NCBI GenBank assembly: GCA_035048815.1
Contig: JAUCBN010000023.1
Coordinates: 20,193,501 to 20,257,500 of the forward strand
Length of the DNA stretch: 64,000 nt
Origin: Abelmoschus esculentus
Lineage: Eukaryota; Streptophyta; Magnoliopsida; Malvales; Malvaceae
Direction of reading: 5' to 3'
The position numbers were made by a program, and so were the translations under genes. Below, in pieces: positions 1 to 10,815 of this stretch (positions are counted from its first letter, which is position 1; each line of letters begins with the position of its first letter). Under the pieces are notes generated by a model. The model saw nothing but the letters and a program-made list of their open reading frames with translations. It was not told the DNA's origin and did not search any database.

Positions 1-366
1 TATAATGTAATTGCGTATCGACATAAATTTTTTGTCCCAACCAATTTAACTACCTGTTAGCCTAACTGTACTGATACAAATACGTGTACCGATACAAGTG
101 TTTATTAAGTTTGTTAATTGACTTAAAATAAAATTTTCGGACCTTACAGAATAATCACTATATAATCAAAGATAAAATTAAATAGATAAATGAATTCAAG
201 ATAATAACCGTTGATCTACAAAATTAAAATTTTAGCTCCTAAAGATTAAAAAAATAGACAGATGATAAATTGATCAGATAATTCTTCAAACTTGTTAATG
301 AAATGTTTCGAACATTGTGCCAACCTCGGATCTTTGTTTAGGATTACTTTTTTTTAAATCAGTTTT

Positions 367-1266
367 TGGGTCGAAAGTTATATATTTTTGACAAATAACT
401 TATTTTTTAACTACCATGATAATTGACCCGTTAAAAATTTAACGATGATGATATATCATATGCATATAATAATATATTTTAAATGATATGACATCTAACC
501 TATCAAATATATATATATGAAATAAAATTTATTCCAATATAAAATATAAAACAATTAAAATTCAAATAAAATATTAAAAAATAATTAATTCTAAAATAAA
601 AGGCTACTAAACATTCTCAACATAACTATGATAGAATCAAATTCCTATCTTAAAAAATATATGAACACAATTCGAAATTAATTATTTTTTTAAGATAGAA
701 TTTTGATTCTATCGTAGTTAATGTTGGAAATGTTTAGTAGCATTTTATTTTAGGCATAAAGATAATTTTAACCCTTAACGTTTATAGTTTTTATCATTTT
801 GGCCCTTATTCTTTTTTTGGGATAAATTTAGCTCTTAGCCTATATCTTTTTGACAAATATCTTATTTTTTAACTAGCTTGATGACTGGACCGTTAAAAAT
901 TTAACGATGATACATATATATATATATATGGAATATAATTTTAAATGATATGGAATGTAATCTATCAAATACATATATATGGAATGTAATTTTATTCCAA
1001 TATAAAATATAAAATAATTAAAATTAAAATAAAAATATTAAAAATTAATTAATTCTAAAATAAAAAAAATTATTGAACATTCTTAACCCTAACTACGATA
1101 GAATCAAAATCTCATCTTAAAAATATAAACACAATTCGAATAAGATTTTAATTTTATTGTGGTTAGGGTTAAGAATGTTTAATAATCTTATATCTTAAAA
1201 TTAATTAATTTTTAATATTTTATTTAAATTTTAATTATTTTATATTTTATATTGGAATAAAATTAT

Positions 1267-1305
<39 letters not shown>

Positions 1306-1521
1306 TTGATAGGTTACATATCATGTCACTTAAAATTATATTTCATATGTATATATATATGTATCATCGTTAAATTTTTAACGGTCCAATCATCAATCTA
1401 GTTAAAAAATGAGATATTTGTCAAAAAAATATAGGTTAAGGGCTAAATTTATCCCAAAAAAGAATAAAGGCCAAAACGACAAAAACTGTAAATGTTAAGG
1501 GTTAAAATTATCTTTATGCCT
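367..1521. repeat. Nested inverted-repeat (MITE-like) elements, two related copies
   Basis: Two copies of one foldback family lie head to tail. The second (about 752-1521) is complete: arms 752-1068 and 1187-1521 are inverted copies sharing a segment that reads GCATAAAGATAATTTTAACC on the left and its reverse complement on the right. The core (1069-1186) is itself a palindrome, ATTATTGAACATTCTTAACC against its complement. The first copy (367-590 plus core 591-753) matches the left arm and core of the second copy in the same orientation but lacks a right arm. A long AT dinucleotide run lies at about 1270-1302. No coding capacity is seen, so this is a non-autonomous inverted-repeat transposon. 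The superfamily is not assignable because no clean target duplication was found. Confidence 0.7.
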
Positions 1522-3102
1522 TTATTTTAGAATTACCTAATTTTTAATATTTTATTTGAATATTAATTGTTTTATGTTTTATATTTTATATTATAATAAA
1601 ATTATATTTTAATGGTAAATAATTTATTATTAGTTTGTGTCATAATCATGTTTATTATTGGTTTACAATAAATCTTGAGATAAAAAATATTAAACTGGAT
1701 GAATAGATTTAATTCAAAGGGATCATAAATATCCCACTAGGTCAGGGTAATGTATTTATGGTGAGGTTGAGGACAAGAATTCCCTAAAATATCTAAATAA
1801 AAAAACAAAGTTATAAATATTTTTAACATTTAATTATATTAAATATTTTAAATAACTAAATTTTATAAATTTTTAGGGTTTTTTAAATATTTTTTATATT
1901 TTCATAATAATAAATTTAAATAATTATGTGTTAAAATTAAAAAAATATATTTTCTGAACAAAGAAATAATTTTTAAAAATACATTTTATTTTAAAAAATT
2001 CATGCCCAATTATTTTAAAATATCACGTGACACATTATAAAAAGTACATTATATTAGTTTGTACGCCATCAAAAATTATATAAATTAAGAAATAAAAAAA
2101 CAAAAATGGTATTGAAAAAAATATTATCAAAATAAAAATTATTACTTTTTTGAACATGCGGTTTGATAGAACAGGTATATTATCTAAATTTTTTAACCAC
2201 TTACAAAGTCCATAGGTATATTATTTATTAAAAAAATTATTATAAAATTTTGGTTTATTGTCTTATTTATGATCGCATCCAATAAGATTCATACATTTAA
2301 TGTCACGTAAGAAAAATGTAAAAATTTATCTCGTAAAAAAAATATTCACTTTTAAAAAAATATTATTAAATGATACATCATATATGACATAGTAAGTCAG
2401 ATTTATCAGTGACAGATTCACTTTAAAAAAATGAAAAAAATATTATTTAATAATATCATATGGGACATAATAAGTCAGATTTATCCGGTGACGGATGCAA
2501 TCTTGCTCTAGGACGAGCATGTTTCCACCATGGATTTTTTAAATTTATATATTTACCCTTAATTTTTTAATTTATACAATTTTATCCTTAAATTTTATAA
2601 TATTTAAGGTTTTTGTCCCTCTAAAATTTTAAAAAAATATAAATGTCCACCCTCAAATAAATTTCTGAATTTATCTAATAATTTTTAATAAATAAAATTA
2701 AATAATTAAAAAAATTAACCTCCCATAATTCTATTTATTGTATCAGCGTTATGTCAATTAATTATTCTTAAATTATATTTAAAAATAAAAATAATAAAAT
2801 TTATTTTTATGATATTGATTGATAAAAAAATTGTTTGTATTGTATCATGTTAAAAAAAATCATACCAGATTTTCAGTCATCTTCTTTTTCCCTAACACTA
2901 AAGAAAGTGAGTAAAAGAAAAGAAAAAGTTAAAGAGGCCACTACTTACTAATCCAACTGCTGACAATTTTTTATTTGGCAAAAGAAAATAACAAAATCCT
3001 CCATTGTTAAAATCCCACCTCTGGTTTTGTTCATTATTGAGCTCCCCACTACACACAATCCCCCATCGCCTCTCCCTCGTTCTTCTAGGTGCAGGTGCAA
3101 AC
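1522..3102. other. AT-rich intergenic DNA upstream of the ZIP gene
   Basis: No gene is recognised here. The stretch is strongly AT-rich, with a local direct repeat: 'ATAAGTCAGATTTATC' recurs near 2391 and 2469, about 78 bp apart. The last ~100 bases before the ZIP start are CT-rich, like a plant 5'UTR. No clear TATA box was identified. Confidence 0.5.
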
Positions 3103-4295
3103 ATGTCGTCGTGCGTGATCGACACAGCTCGAGCCCTTGCCTGTAGGGACGGTTCAGCCGCCACGCACCTCAAATTCATCTCCCTTTTTGTCATCTTCTT
3201 TACCAGTATCATCGGCATATCCTCCCCGGTCCTCTTGGCCCGTTATTTCCTAGGAAAACCTGTTTACGACAAGGCAATTCTCATTATCAAGTGCTTCGCT
3301 GCCGGGGTCATTCTTTCGACATCGTTAGTCCACGTCCTACCGGAAGCCTTCGCTGCCTTATCTGACTGCCACCTTGCTTCTCGTCATCCCTGGAAAGATT
3401 TCCCCTTCGCCGGTCTTATCACTTTAATCGGAGCTCTGCTCGCTCTTTTCGTCGACTTAACGGCTAGCTCACACGTGGAGCACGGTCACGGTCATAAACC
3501 CAGTGGGGATTATTTGCCGGTGGGAACACATGATTCGACGGTAGAGAAAAAGGTGGGCCACAACATGAATCTATCGAACGAGGAATTAGTGAAGCTTAAG
3601 CAGAGATTGGTGTCTCAAGTATTGGAGATTGGGATCATTTTCCACTCGGTCATAATCGGGGTGACGATGGGTATGTCGCAAAACCAGTGCACCATTAGAC
3701 CTCTGGTTGCTGCACTCGCCTTTCATCAGATCTTCGAAGGCATGGGCCTCGGTGGCTGCATTGCACAGGTAATCTACGCCATCCTAATCCCCATGCCTAT
3801 CAAATATTATTCTACGACAAGAATAATGAAATTATGACGTGTTAACTTAACAAAACCGTTCGCCATGCATCTTGTACTACTACTTAATTACTTAGTTTCT
3901 ATCCTACCTTTCTTGTAACCTACGATAAATATGAATATCTATTTGGATAAATTGACGTGACAAAGATTGTGATATTTCAGGCGGGTTTCAGCATGGGAAC
4001 GGTGTCATACATGTGCCTAATGTTCTCCGTGACGACTCCGATGGGGATATTATTGGGGATGATGGTATTTTCGGTGACGGGATACGACGACAGCAGCCCT
4101 AATGCGTTGATAATGGAAGGGTTATTGGGTTCTTTGTCGTCAGGTATACTCATTTACATGGCTTTGGTGGATCTCATCGCTGCCGACTTCTTCCATAACA
4201 AATTGATGGGTTCAAATGCGTGGTTGAACAAAGCTTCATTCATCGCCCTAGTTCTCGGCTCCACGTCTATGTCTATCCTTGCAATATGGGCTTAA
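3103..4295 (+). CDS. ZIP6: ZIP-family zinc/iron transporter, ZIP6-like
   Basis: Two exons, 3103-3768 and 3981-4295 (GT-AG intron of 212 bp, phase 0), give 326 residues, normal for plant ZIPs. The product should be a membrane transporter bringing divalent metal (Zn, Fe, Mn class) into the cytosol. Eight hydrophobic segments are visible. The variable loop after TM3 carries the His-rich metal motif HVEHGHGH (residues 124-131). TM4 contains the family signature [10 protein letters not shown] with His181, and TM5 has [13 protein letters not shown] with His208 and Glu212. The C-terminus ends in the typical short SILAIWA. The start [17 protein letters not shown] matches ZIP6-type N-termini; an upstream in-frame extension to 3004 looks like 5'UTR. 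Similarity to Arabidopsis ZIP6 is judged from memory. The family is certain, the exact orthologue is likely, and the metal transported cannot be read from the sequence. Confidence 0.93.
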
Positions 4296-5782
4296 GAATT
4301 AAACAATACAAATCTCTTATCCATCCATGCCTAATGGCCAAGGCATGTCATATATTTACATATTATCACTTAAAAATCAAATCATATGTCTCTTTTAGTA
4401 TTTTAATCCTCACAACTTAGTTTTTGCAACAATAAATATAAATGATTGAGATTGATTGCCTTTTGTTTTGTTATGGTGCAGTATAATCTTAGAAAGTGCT
4501 TGTTTTTAGTGTCAATCCATTCTAATATAAAGCTCCACGTGAAATGGGTGGTTAGAAAGGGTATTGTATTTAGTGGGATAGACGTGTAAATGTGTGTCAT
4601 GTTAGAATTGGAAGGTTAGTCATGATTCCATTATGTAAAAGTGAAGTGAACATCCATGGCCACTCAATTCATATGCAAACATGCACGGAATATTTAGCTT
4701 CATCGGTTGAAGGAACAATTGTTGTTCTTGGAGGTCGCGGGTTCGAGCACTAGTACTGTTAGCACAGTGATTGAGCGATCAATGTCTAATGATTGAGAAT
4801 ATATGCTCTAAAACAGATACTACTGTAATCACTGTAGCTAAATCAAAAAAAAGTCATATACAAACATACACGGACGTGTTAATGAAATATTAAAGTAATG
4901 AAAAAATTTCTTCACCTCTCTCGCCTTATAACAAATTTTAATAGTTTTGTTTGATTTTTTATAAGTGATACGATGTCATTTCTACTAAAACTTGTTTGAT
5001 TTTGTAATCGATTGTTGTTGACCCAAACTTAAATTGGACATGATACTGCAGTAACAAAACTCGGCATGTATCCATCCAAGAATGATCGAACCGAATAAAA
5101 CTTGTAACCATGGTAGGGGTGGGCAAGATCGAATACCCGACCAATTTGAATAGAATTGATCCGATCATATCAGATCCTAAATTTTAAGAACCGATCCCGT
5201 TAATAGTGAGAACCGGTACCAATACCGTGTACCCGATTAATTAATTTATTCTTAAAAAAAATGAGTAATTGGAGAAAAAAATTTAACCACCAATAATAAT
5301 ATTAAATAATAAAATTAGAATATTATAGGCTTGAAAATTAAAGTTTTAAAACTAGTCATATTCATAAAGTTTCAAAATTAGTTCATTATACGATTTATCC
5401 CAATCACCAAATAGTTGTGTTATCGCCTTATATTTTGTCATTCATGCCTTATAATAAGATGGAATATATCCAAATTGAGTTCAATTGGATGCAACTAAAA
5501 TTGCAATAGAAATCCTTAGATCTGGTTCAATCAAGGATCAGGTGCACATATAATATCAAAATCCAAATTAATATGGTATTGTGATAAAATCATATTTGAA
5601 CAAGTGTGTTGTTCAATGAACCGTGAAACCTCCCACATATGACTCTACTTCTTGTATGAAATTCGTAACCACCAAAGACACTTGTTTTTCCAATTAATAC
5701 ATCGTACATAATAGGTTTGTGTATTAGACTTCGCAACACAAAATGACATATGTCGTCGAATACAATACTCTTTTACTGCAAG
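4296..5782. other. Intergenic, with two repeat fragments
   Basis: No gene is seen. The interval holds a dispersed ~145-bp repeat at 4701-4845 (listed separately). At about 5115-5250 lies a fragment starting AGGGGTGGGCAAGATCG and rich in 'ACCCGA', resembling the ends of the TAGGGGTG-type hAT MITEs found elsewhere in the window. The rest is plain AT-rich DNA. Confidence 0.5.
4701..4845 (+). repeat. Dispersed ~145-bp repeat, copy 1
   Basis: It aligns over its length with the reverse complement of 51087-51222. Shared landmarks are a 'GGTCGCGGGTTCGAGC' block (GGTCACGGTTTGAAC in the other copy), 'GTGATTGAGCGATC' and a final 'ACTACTGTAATCACTGTAGCT'. The GGTTCGAGC part resembles a pol III B box, but no A box precedes it at the right distance, so SINE origin is only a guess. 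Confidence 0.5.
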
Positions 5783-6346
5783 TTACGCAACTTCTTTTGT
5801 TTTGAATTGTTCCTTCGGTACCAACTCACCAAAGCTCATAGAAGATGAAGAACCAAATATGTTTGCTTGATGTTTCGGATCTCGCATTACAACATAATCA
5901 ATCTCAAACATACGGGATGGAGGAACATACACCAAAGATAGAGGTTTCGCTTGTTGGGAATCTAGATTAACATAACCCCAAGTTGGAGATGCCTCATTAC
6001 TTAAACCGAGTTGGACAACAACCATTTCCCAAATGTTATCTTCAATATTTACATCAATATCCTCAGATACATCTATCATAACAACTTCAACATCTTTATC
6101 ATCAAGTAAGTGGACCATATCGTCTTTCGTAACCGGGATAATGTTTCCCAAACCTTTCTTCAACTCCCCGTGGCGAAGGAACTTTCCTCTGTTCTTGATT
6201 AGCCGCAACGAATTCATAGAAGATCGTTCAGCCAATAAAACAATCACTTCACAATCTTCCAAGTAATTTCCCTTAGCAATAAACGATAAAATATTTATTC
6301 CATCATTTATAAAGATCCAGAAAACCAAAAATGCAAGTACTGACAC
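5783..6346 (-). CDS. Hypothetical protein, unrecognised orphan ORF
   Basis: This is a 187-codon open frame from ATG to stop on the minus strand, starting 79 bp downstream of the MAPKKK stop and in the same orientation. The N-terminus is hydrophobic (about residues 3-24, a possible signal anchor). The middle is acidic (DVSEDIDVNIEDNIWEM) and the C-terminus is polar. I recognise no domain. Composition is more coding-like than its surroundings, yet no upstream promoter is obvious and the spacing to the kinase is too small for an ordinary independent gene. It may be an exon of a decayed gene, the coding remnant of a transposable element, or chance. Confidence 0.3.
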   Translation of the reverse strand: MSVLAFLVFWIFINDGINILSFIAKGNYLEDCEVIVLLAERSSMNSLRLIKNRGKFLRHGELKKGLGNIIPVTKDDMVHLLDDKDVEVVMIDVSEDIDVNIEDNIWEMVVVQLGLSNEASPTWGYVNLDSQQAKPLSLVYVPPSRMFEIDYVVMRDPKHQANIFGSSSSMSFGELVPKEQFKTKEVA

Positions 6347-6424
6347 AAGATTGTGTTTTTTAAAATATAATAGAGACTGGGAAAGTATTGGGTTAAAAAA
6401 TTGGAAAGGAATATAGTAAAGAAA

Positions 6425-7798
6425 TTAAGGAGTAATTGAAAACACCAATAAAATATATCTGAATATTCTTAAATTACAAGAAATGAGTTGTAGTAATAAT
6501 GTACAAAAAATGTAGATTCTCGACTCTCCAGTCTCCACCTTTCGTGGCATTTTCCGACACCTACAACCACTAGACCATTTTAGACTTGTGACCTTGTAAT
6601 TACTAAACTGAGAATCCACTGAGTTGGTGCCATCGAAACAATCGGTAGTTTCCGAATTTGTCCCTTCCATTCCTAGCCTGATCATCCCGACCGAACCACA
6701 GTGTACCCAACTTGTACCCTCCGTTTCCTCTTTTGTCCGATTCAACTCAGTACTTGTCCCTTCCTCACGAGCGTAGTTCCTTACCGCCATCCATCCATCC
6801 GATTCCCAAACTACCCCTCCTTCACTCGCTAATTTACTTATCCTATCCCTCGAGGAAGCTTCCAAGTTTCCTGTGCTTTCATCCTTTTCGAAATCCAAGC
6901 TGCCGAAATCAAGCACGCAACGTGGAGATGGTTCCCCAATCTTACTCGGAGATGAAGCCGATGCTACAAATGGATGTTGTAGCAGCTGATCGCAGCTCCA
7001 TCTCTGTTTCCGATCTCGTCTCAAACACTTGTCTACGAAATCCCTACCGAGTTCAGATAGCTGAGCTGGTAACGGAGGCAATTCATCTGAGTTAGCTATC
7101 CGAGTCAATGAGTTCAAACCTTGATCCTCCCAAGCTGGCTTTCCGGTGACCATCTCGATGATGGTGCAGCCGAAGGACCAAACATCACTCTCCGGTCCTT
7201 GATACTCACCGCGAAGAACCTCCGGAGCCATCCATAGAGGACTCCCACGCGGCGTGATCGTTGCGCTACTCCACCTGTCAACCGCGCTTTCCTTTACAAT
7301 CGCCGAGCCGAAATCCGCGAGCTTTACGGAGGTGAAATCTGAACCAACCAAAACATTCTTCCCTTTCACATCGCAGTGTACAATGTCTTGGCCATGCACA
7401 TACTTCAAACCCAATAATAAGCTCCGCGTGTACCACCGTAAAATCCTCTCGTCCAACTCACCCAACCGTTGTTTCATAACAGCCACGTCAACAACAGTGC
7501 CACCTTTCATGTACTCCATGTGAAGATTCCGACAAGACATTGCCGTGGATCCATACCTGGTAACGTCATCGCCGAGATACTCCACGACGTAAGGAGAAGA
7601 AAGAGAACGGAGGATCCTAATTTCGTTCTCCAAACACTCCAATTGGCTGGGAAGGCACGTTGCTAAATCAACAGACTTAACAGCAAAAACGTTGCCATCT
7701 GACTTGTCAACCGCCAAGCTCACAGTACCAAAGGCGCCTTTGCCTACACACTTCCCTTTGATCCAAGAACTTTTCTTTGGATTGCTCTGTTTCTCCAT
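6425..7798 (-). CDS. MAPKKK18: MAPKKK17/18-type protein kinase (MEKK-like)
   Basis: A single-exon Ser/Thr kinase of 457 residues, expected at the top of a MAP kinase cascade phosphorylating MAPKKs. The kinase domain starts almost at the N-terminus: Gly-rich loop GKGAFGTV (19-26), ATP lysine K41 in FAVK, alpha-C Glu59, catalytic loop HCDVKGKNVL (141-150, with HCD in place of HRD), DFG 162-164 and the activation-segment end WMAPEV (189-194). The intronless gene and HCDVKGKN loop fit the plant MAPKKK13-21 clade, of which Arabidopsis MAPKKK17/18 are ABA-induced. After the kinase domain comes a polar tail, then an unusual hydrophobic end of about 30 residues after GESRIYIF. The ATG at 7798 opens directly before the conserved W-x-K-G-K-x-V-G-K-G segment. 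The clade is confident; the exact orthologue is inferred. Confidence 0.9.
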   Translation of the reverse strand: MEKQSNPKKSSWIKGKCVGKGAFGTVSLAVDKSDGNVFAVKSVDLATCLPSQLECLENEIRILRSLSSPYVVEYLGDDVTRYGSTAMSCRNLHMEYMKGGTVVDVAVMKQRLGELDERILRWYTRSLLLGLKYVHGQDIVHCDVKGKNVLVGSDFTSVKLADFGSAIVKESAVDRWSSATITPRGSPLWMAPEVLRGEYQGPESDVWSFGCTIIEMVTGKPAWEDQGLNSLTRIANSDELPPLPAQLSELGRDFVDKCLRRDRKQRWSCDQLLQHPFVASASSPSKIGEPSPRCVLDFGSLDFEKDESTGNLEASSRDRISKLASEGGVVWESDGWMAVRNYAREEGTSTELNRTKEETEGTSWVHCGSVGMIRLGMEGTNSETTDCFDGTNSVDSQFSNYKVTSLKWSSGCRCRKMPRKVETGESRIYIFCTLLLQLISCNLRIFRYILLVFSITP

Positions 7799-7891
7799 CT
7801 CTGTAATTCTGACAAAATAGTTGTTTTCCCTAATTCCCTTCCTTTTTCCTGTATCTGTTTTAGGCGTGTGTTGTTTCCATGGCCCAACTGC

Positions 7892-7900
7892 TTATTTAAA
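7892..7900 (-). promoter_or_regulatory. Possible TATA element of the MAPKKK gene
   Basis: On the minus strand the sequence reads TTTAAATAA about 95 bp upstream of the ATG at 7798, a reasonable TATA position for a short 5'UTR. Assigned by sequence and distance only. Confidence 0.4.
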
Positions 7901-7929
7901 GAGGTGTAAGCTAAATATTTTTATGTCCT

Positions 7930-7935
7930 ACGTGG
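7930..7935. promoter_or_regulatory. ACGTGG (ABRE/G-box-like core) upstream of MAPKKK
   Basis: ACGTGG lies about 130 bp upstream of the MAPKKK ATG, just beyond the putative TATA box. A full palindromic CACGTG followed by GG lies further upstream at 8488-8493. Such cores are bound by ABA-responsive bZIP factors, and MAPKKK17/18 genes are known to be ABA-induced. Function here is inferred. Confidence 0.35.
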
Positions 7936-10815
7936 AATTTATAAATAGATAATACGGACAACGGTCTCTCCTTTTTTGTTCTTTGACGTACAAGAGAGAG
8001 TAGGAAGGTGGGTCCTGAGTTCATAAGGGAGAGGCCATGTGGAGATGATCTCAGCCGTTGCTTTTGATGATTGGGTGCAAGATTTGGTCTTGGCATTGGT
8101 TGGTGTTGGTTTGGTGTTGTGAAACATGTGGTTGACATGTCATGGTGATTCCTTGGACCGTTCCTGGAAACCAGAAAACTTGGTGAGGTTATAGAAGATT
8201 TCCAACACCACCCATTCAGTACAACGTGTCCCAGGTCTTGTCCATCCCTTTCACATGTTTACTTCTAGAAAAGTAGCTGAATTCTTTGTAAAAGTTTGTT
8301 ACTTAAACACATTTATAAAAAAATTAATTAATATTTTAGGAGACCTCGTTTTAGATCTGAGAAACACTAAATCCATTTGTATTGAAATTTGAGGAAGAAT
8401 CATGAATTTAATCTCTTAAAAGTACAACGTGCATTGTTGCTGAGGATCAGCAAAATCCAAAATGATTGAACAGAGTGGATGAAGCAACACGTGGGTGGGA
8501 AATACATAAAGTTGGTGGCCAAAACCAGTGGATGAGTTCTGGGTTGCTGTTCCAATCCCCATTAGTTACCGTGGCAGCAAACGGTAGGTCCACGTCGTGA
8601 GACCAAAGAAGTTGAGGCTGTGAGTTTACCATGGAGATGGGATCTGCTCCCCAGCTGTCTAAATCCTACCCCCCACGTTCCCTGTGTGTTGTGTTTTCCT
8701 GGTTTTGTCTGTTTGTCGACGTGCAACACCAGACTCCATCAACTGAATGAATTGGCCAGATCCAGACCAATCTTTTCAATCATCGTGTAGGACAACCTTC
8801 CATGTACTCGAAGAGTACTGATTCTTGAAACTCACAAACTTGATGGAAGTCAAAATGGAAACGTATTTAATTTGGAGAGGAGATCGATGACAGATTATGA
8901 ACAGATGGAGGTCGTGTCATGAGCATTGATTGGAACTTGGAAGTGTGTTTTAATCACATGAGTCATGACATGGTTTTTGTGTTTGCATTGGATACTTAGG
9001 GTTAGTTTAGTATAATTTTTGAAAATTGCAATGAAAAAGTATGATAAATAAGTATAGTGAAAAAGTCTTTTTAAAAATTTTGGTTCAATATATATGTATT
9101 TTGTATTACTATCAAAAAATGCTTCTAAAAAAATAAATGATTATTTTAGATATGATGTTATAAGTTGAAAATATATATTTAAATGATAATCAAATTCTTT
9201 TATATTATAATATTAACTTAAATTATAAAAAAATATAAAAATATTAATAAATAAATACATAAATTATTTTTGAAAAATGTAGAATATATATAATTTTTAA
9301 ACTAAAAAAATAATTTATGTTAAATATAATTATGTATTTGTAAAAATTAAATTATAATAAAACATAGTAAATGAAGGTTAAAATTGTAATCTGACTCCTA
9401 AAAGTTGGGTTGAAAAACACTTTTTAAATACAGTTTTTCTCCAAAAGTTAACTGTTTAACATTGCTTCTGTGTTCTAAACTAGCTTTTGACCCAAAAATT
9501 GGTTTAAAACGCAGCCTTGGTCATTTCTATTAATCGTGTATCTTTTCAAGTCTCTTATTAAAAAATTTGAAAAAATAAATTTCAAACCATAACCCTAATT
9601 TTTTATATTTTAAACCTTATTCCTTAAAGAATACATCTTATCCCTGATTTAAAGTGGAGGCACCAATGGAGGCACGATTAGAAGGTAGACGATTTGCACC
9701 TATACATGCATGGGTTCAATATTTATATTTAGTAAAAAAAACTCCTACCCCTACTCATATCTTCTTCATGTCCCAATTAAATTTCTTTTAAAAATTAAAT
9801 TACAAATCTTAATCTTATTATTTTACGTCTTAAAACTTAAATCCTAAACCTTAAAAATATACATTACTCCTAATTCTTTAAACCCTAAATACAATCTTTA
9901 ACCTTGAACCCTAAACCTACTAATTTAAAATGAGGTATCAAAAGAAGCAAAAAAAAACATACAATTTGCGCATATTTATATTTAAGATTATCAACTTTCT
10001 TAATATAAAAAATACAAAAGGGTCAGCGTAGTGACATCTTATTCTCACTCCTACTACGACTAAGCTACCTAGCATGGTGTTGGAATTGGATAAGGTAGAA
10101 CAATTTCCTTAGTCCAAAGGGAAAAGGAAAGAGACAAGAAGCAAATTGTTGTCCATTAAAACAAAGGAATGCAAGAACATGAGGTCCTAAATCTAATGCT
10201 TTCAAAAGATAACATTTCTGTGTGGTTCAAATAGTTAGGGTATTTCAGTTGCTGTCGTGTTCGTAGTACCAAGTGTCTCATCCTCTTACATTAATGAAAG
10301 AAAAGGGTTCGTTTTTATTCACTCAATCCGAATCCATATCAATATCTACAAGTTTAGGAATTGCTTGTCTGTTCCAAAAGGAAAGGTTAATCGCCCAAAT
10401 CTTGGTAAGCTGTGACTCTTATTTATGCGGGAATGCAACTTGTCCCAAATCTTGGGTTGAATCGATTAGGTATTAGCAGTTTCGGATCATTTCGGTTCAA
10501 GTCGATTTCAGATTCGGATCCTTTCAAAAGTAGGTTACTTTAGGTTAAAGTTTCTTAACCCCTCCCTCTGTAAACTGTCTTGGGTTTGTTTTTAAAAACC
10601 GGTGAAAATATAAAATTTAAAACTTTAAAGGTCAAATTAAAGATGAAACAAAAATAAAATCATCCATTGTTACTATAAAAGAATATCCTAATTTACAACT
10701 CTAGTTAATGAATCTCTGTAATGTCTACTTCAGTTCTGGGTATTAAAATCCCCACAAAGAATGGTTAATAAATAATAAAACCTAAATTAATGTCTCCTAT
10801 GAGTTAATTAGACAA
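7936..10815. other. Intergenic between MAPKKK and PP2C
   Basis: No gene was recognised; the short open frames here lack any family resemblance. From about 9000 the DNA becomes AT-rich. Two members of a dispersed family with CCCTAAA-like runs lie at about 9571-9720 and 9760-9990 (listed separately). Roughly 8140-8960 is of more balanced composition and probably contains MAPKKK promoter sequence. Confidence 0.5.
9571..9990 (+). repeat. Dispersed repeat with CCTAAACC-like runs, two adjacent copies
   Basis: The family is defined by degenerate telomere-like strings (AAACCTTA, AAACCCTAAA), then a 'ATACA(T/C)CTTATCCC' block, and an end like GGAGGCACGATTAGAAGGTA followed by GATTTGCA. One copy spans about 9571-9720 and another about 9760-9990. 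Further copies occur at about 22829-22985 and 28125-28345. Confidence 0.5.
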
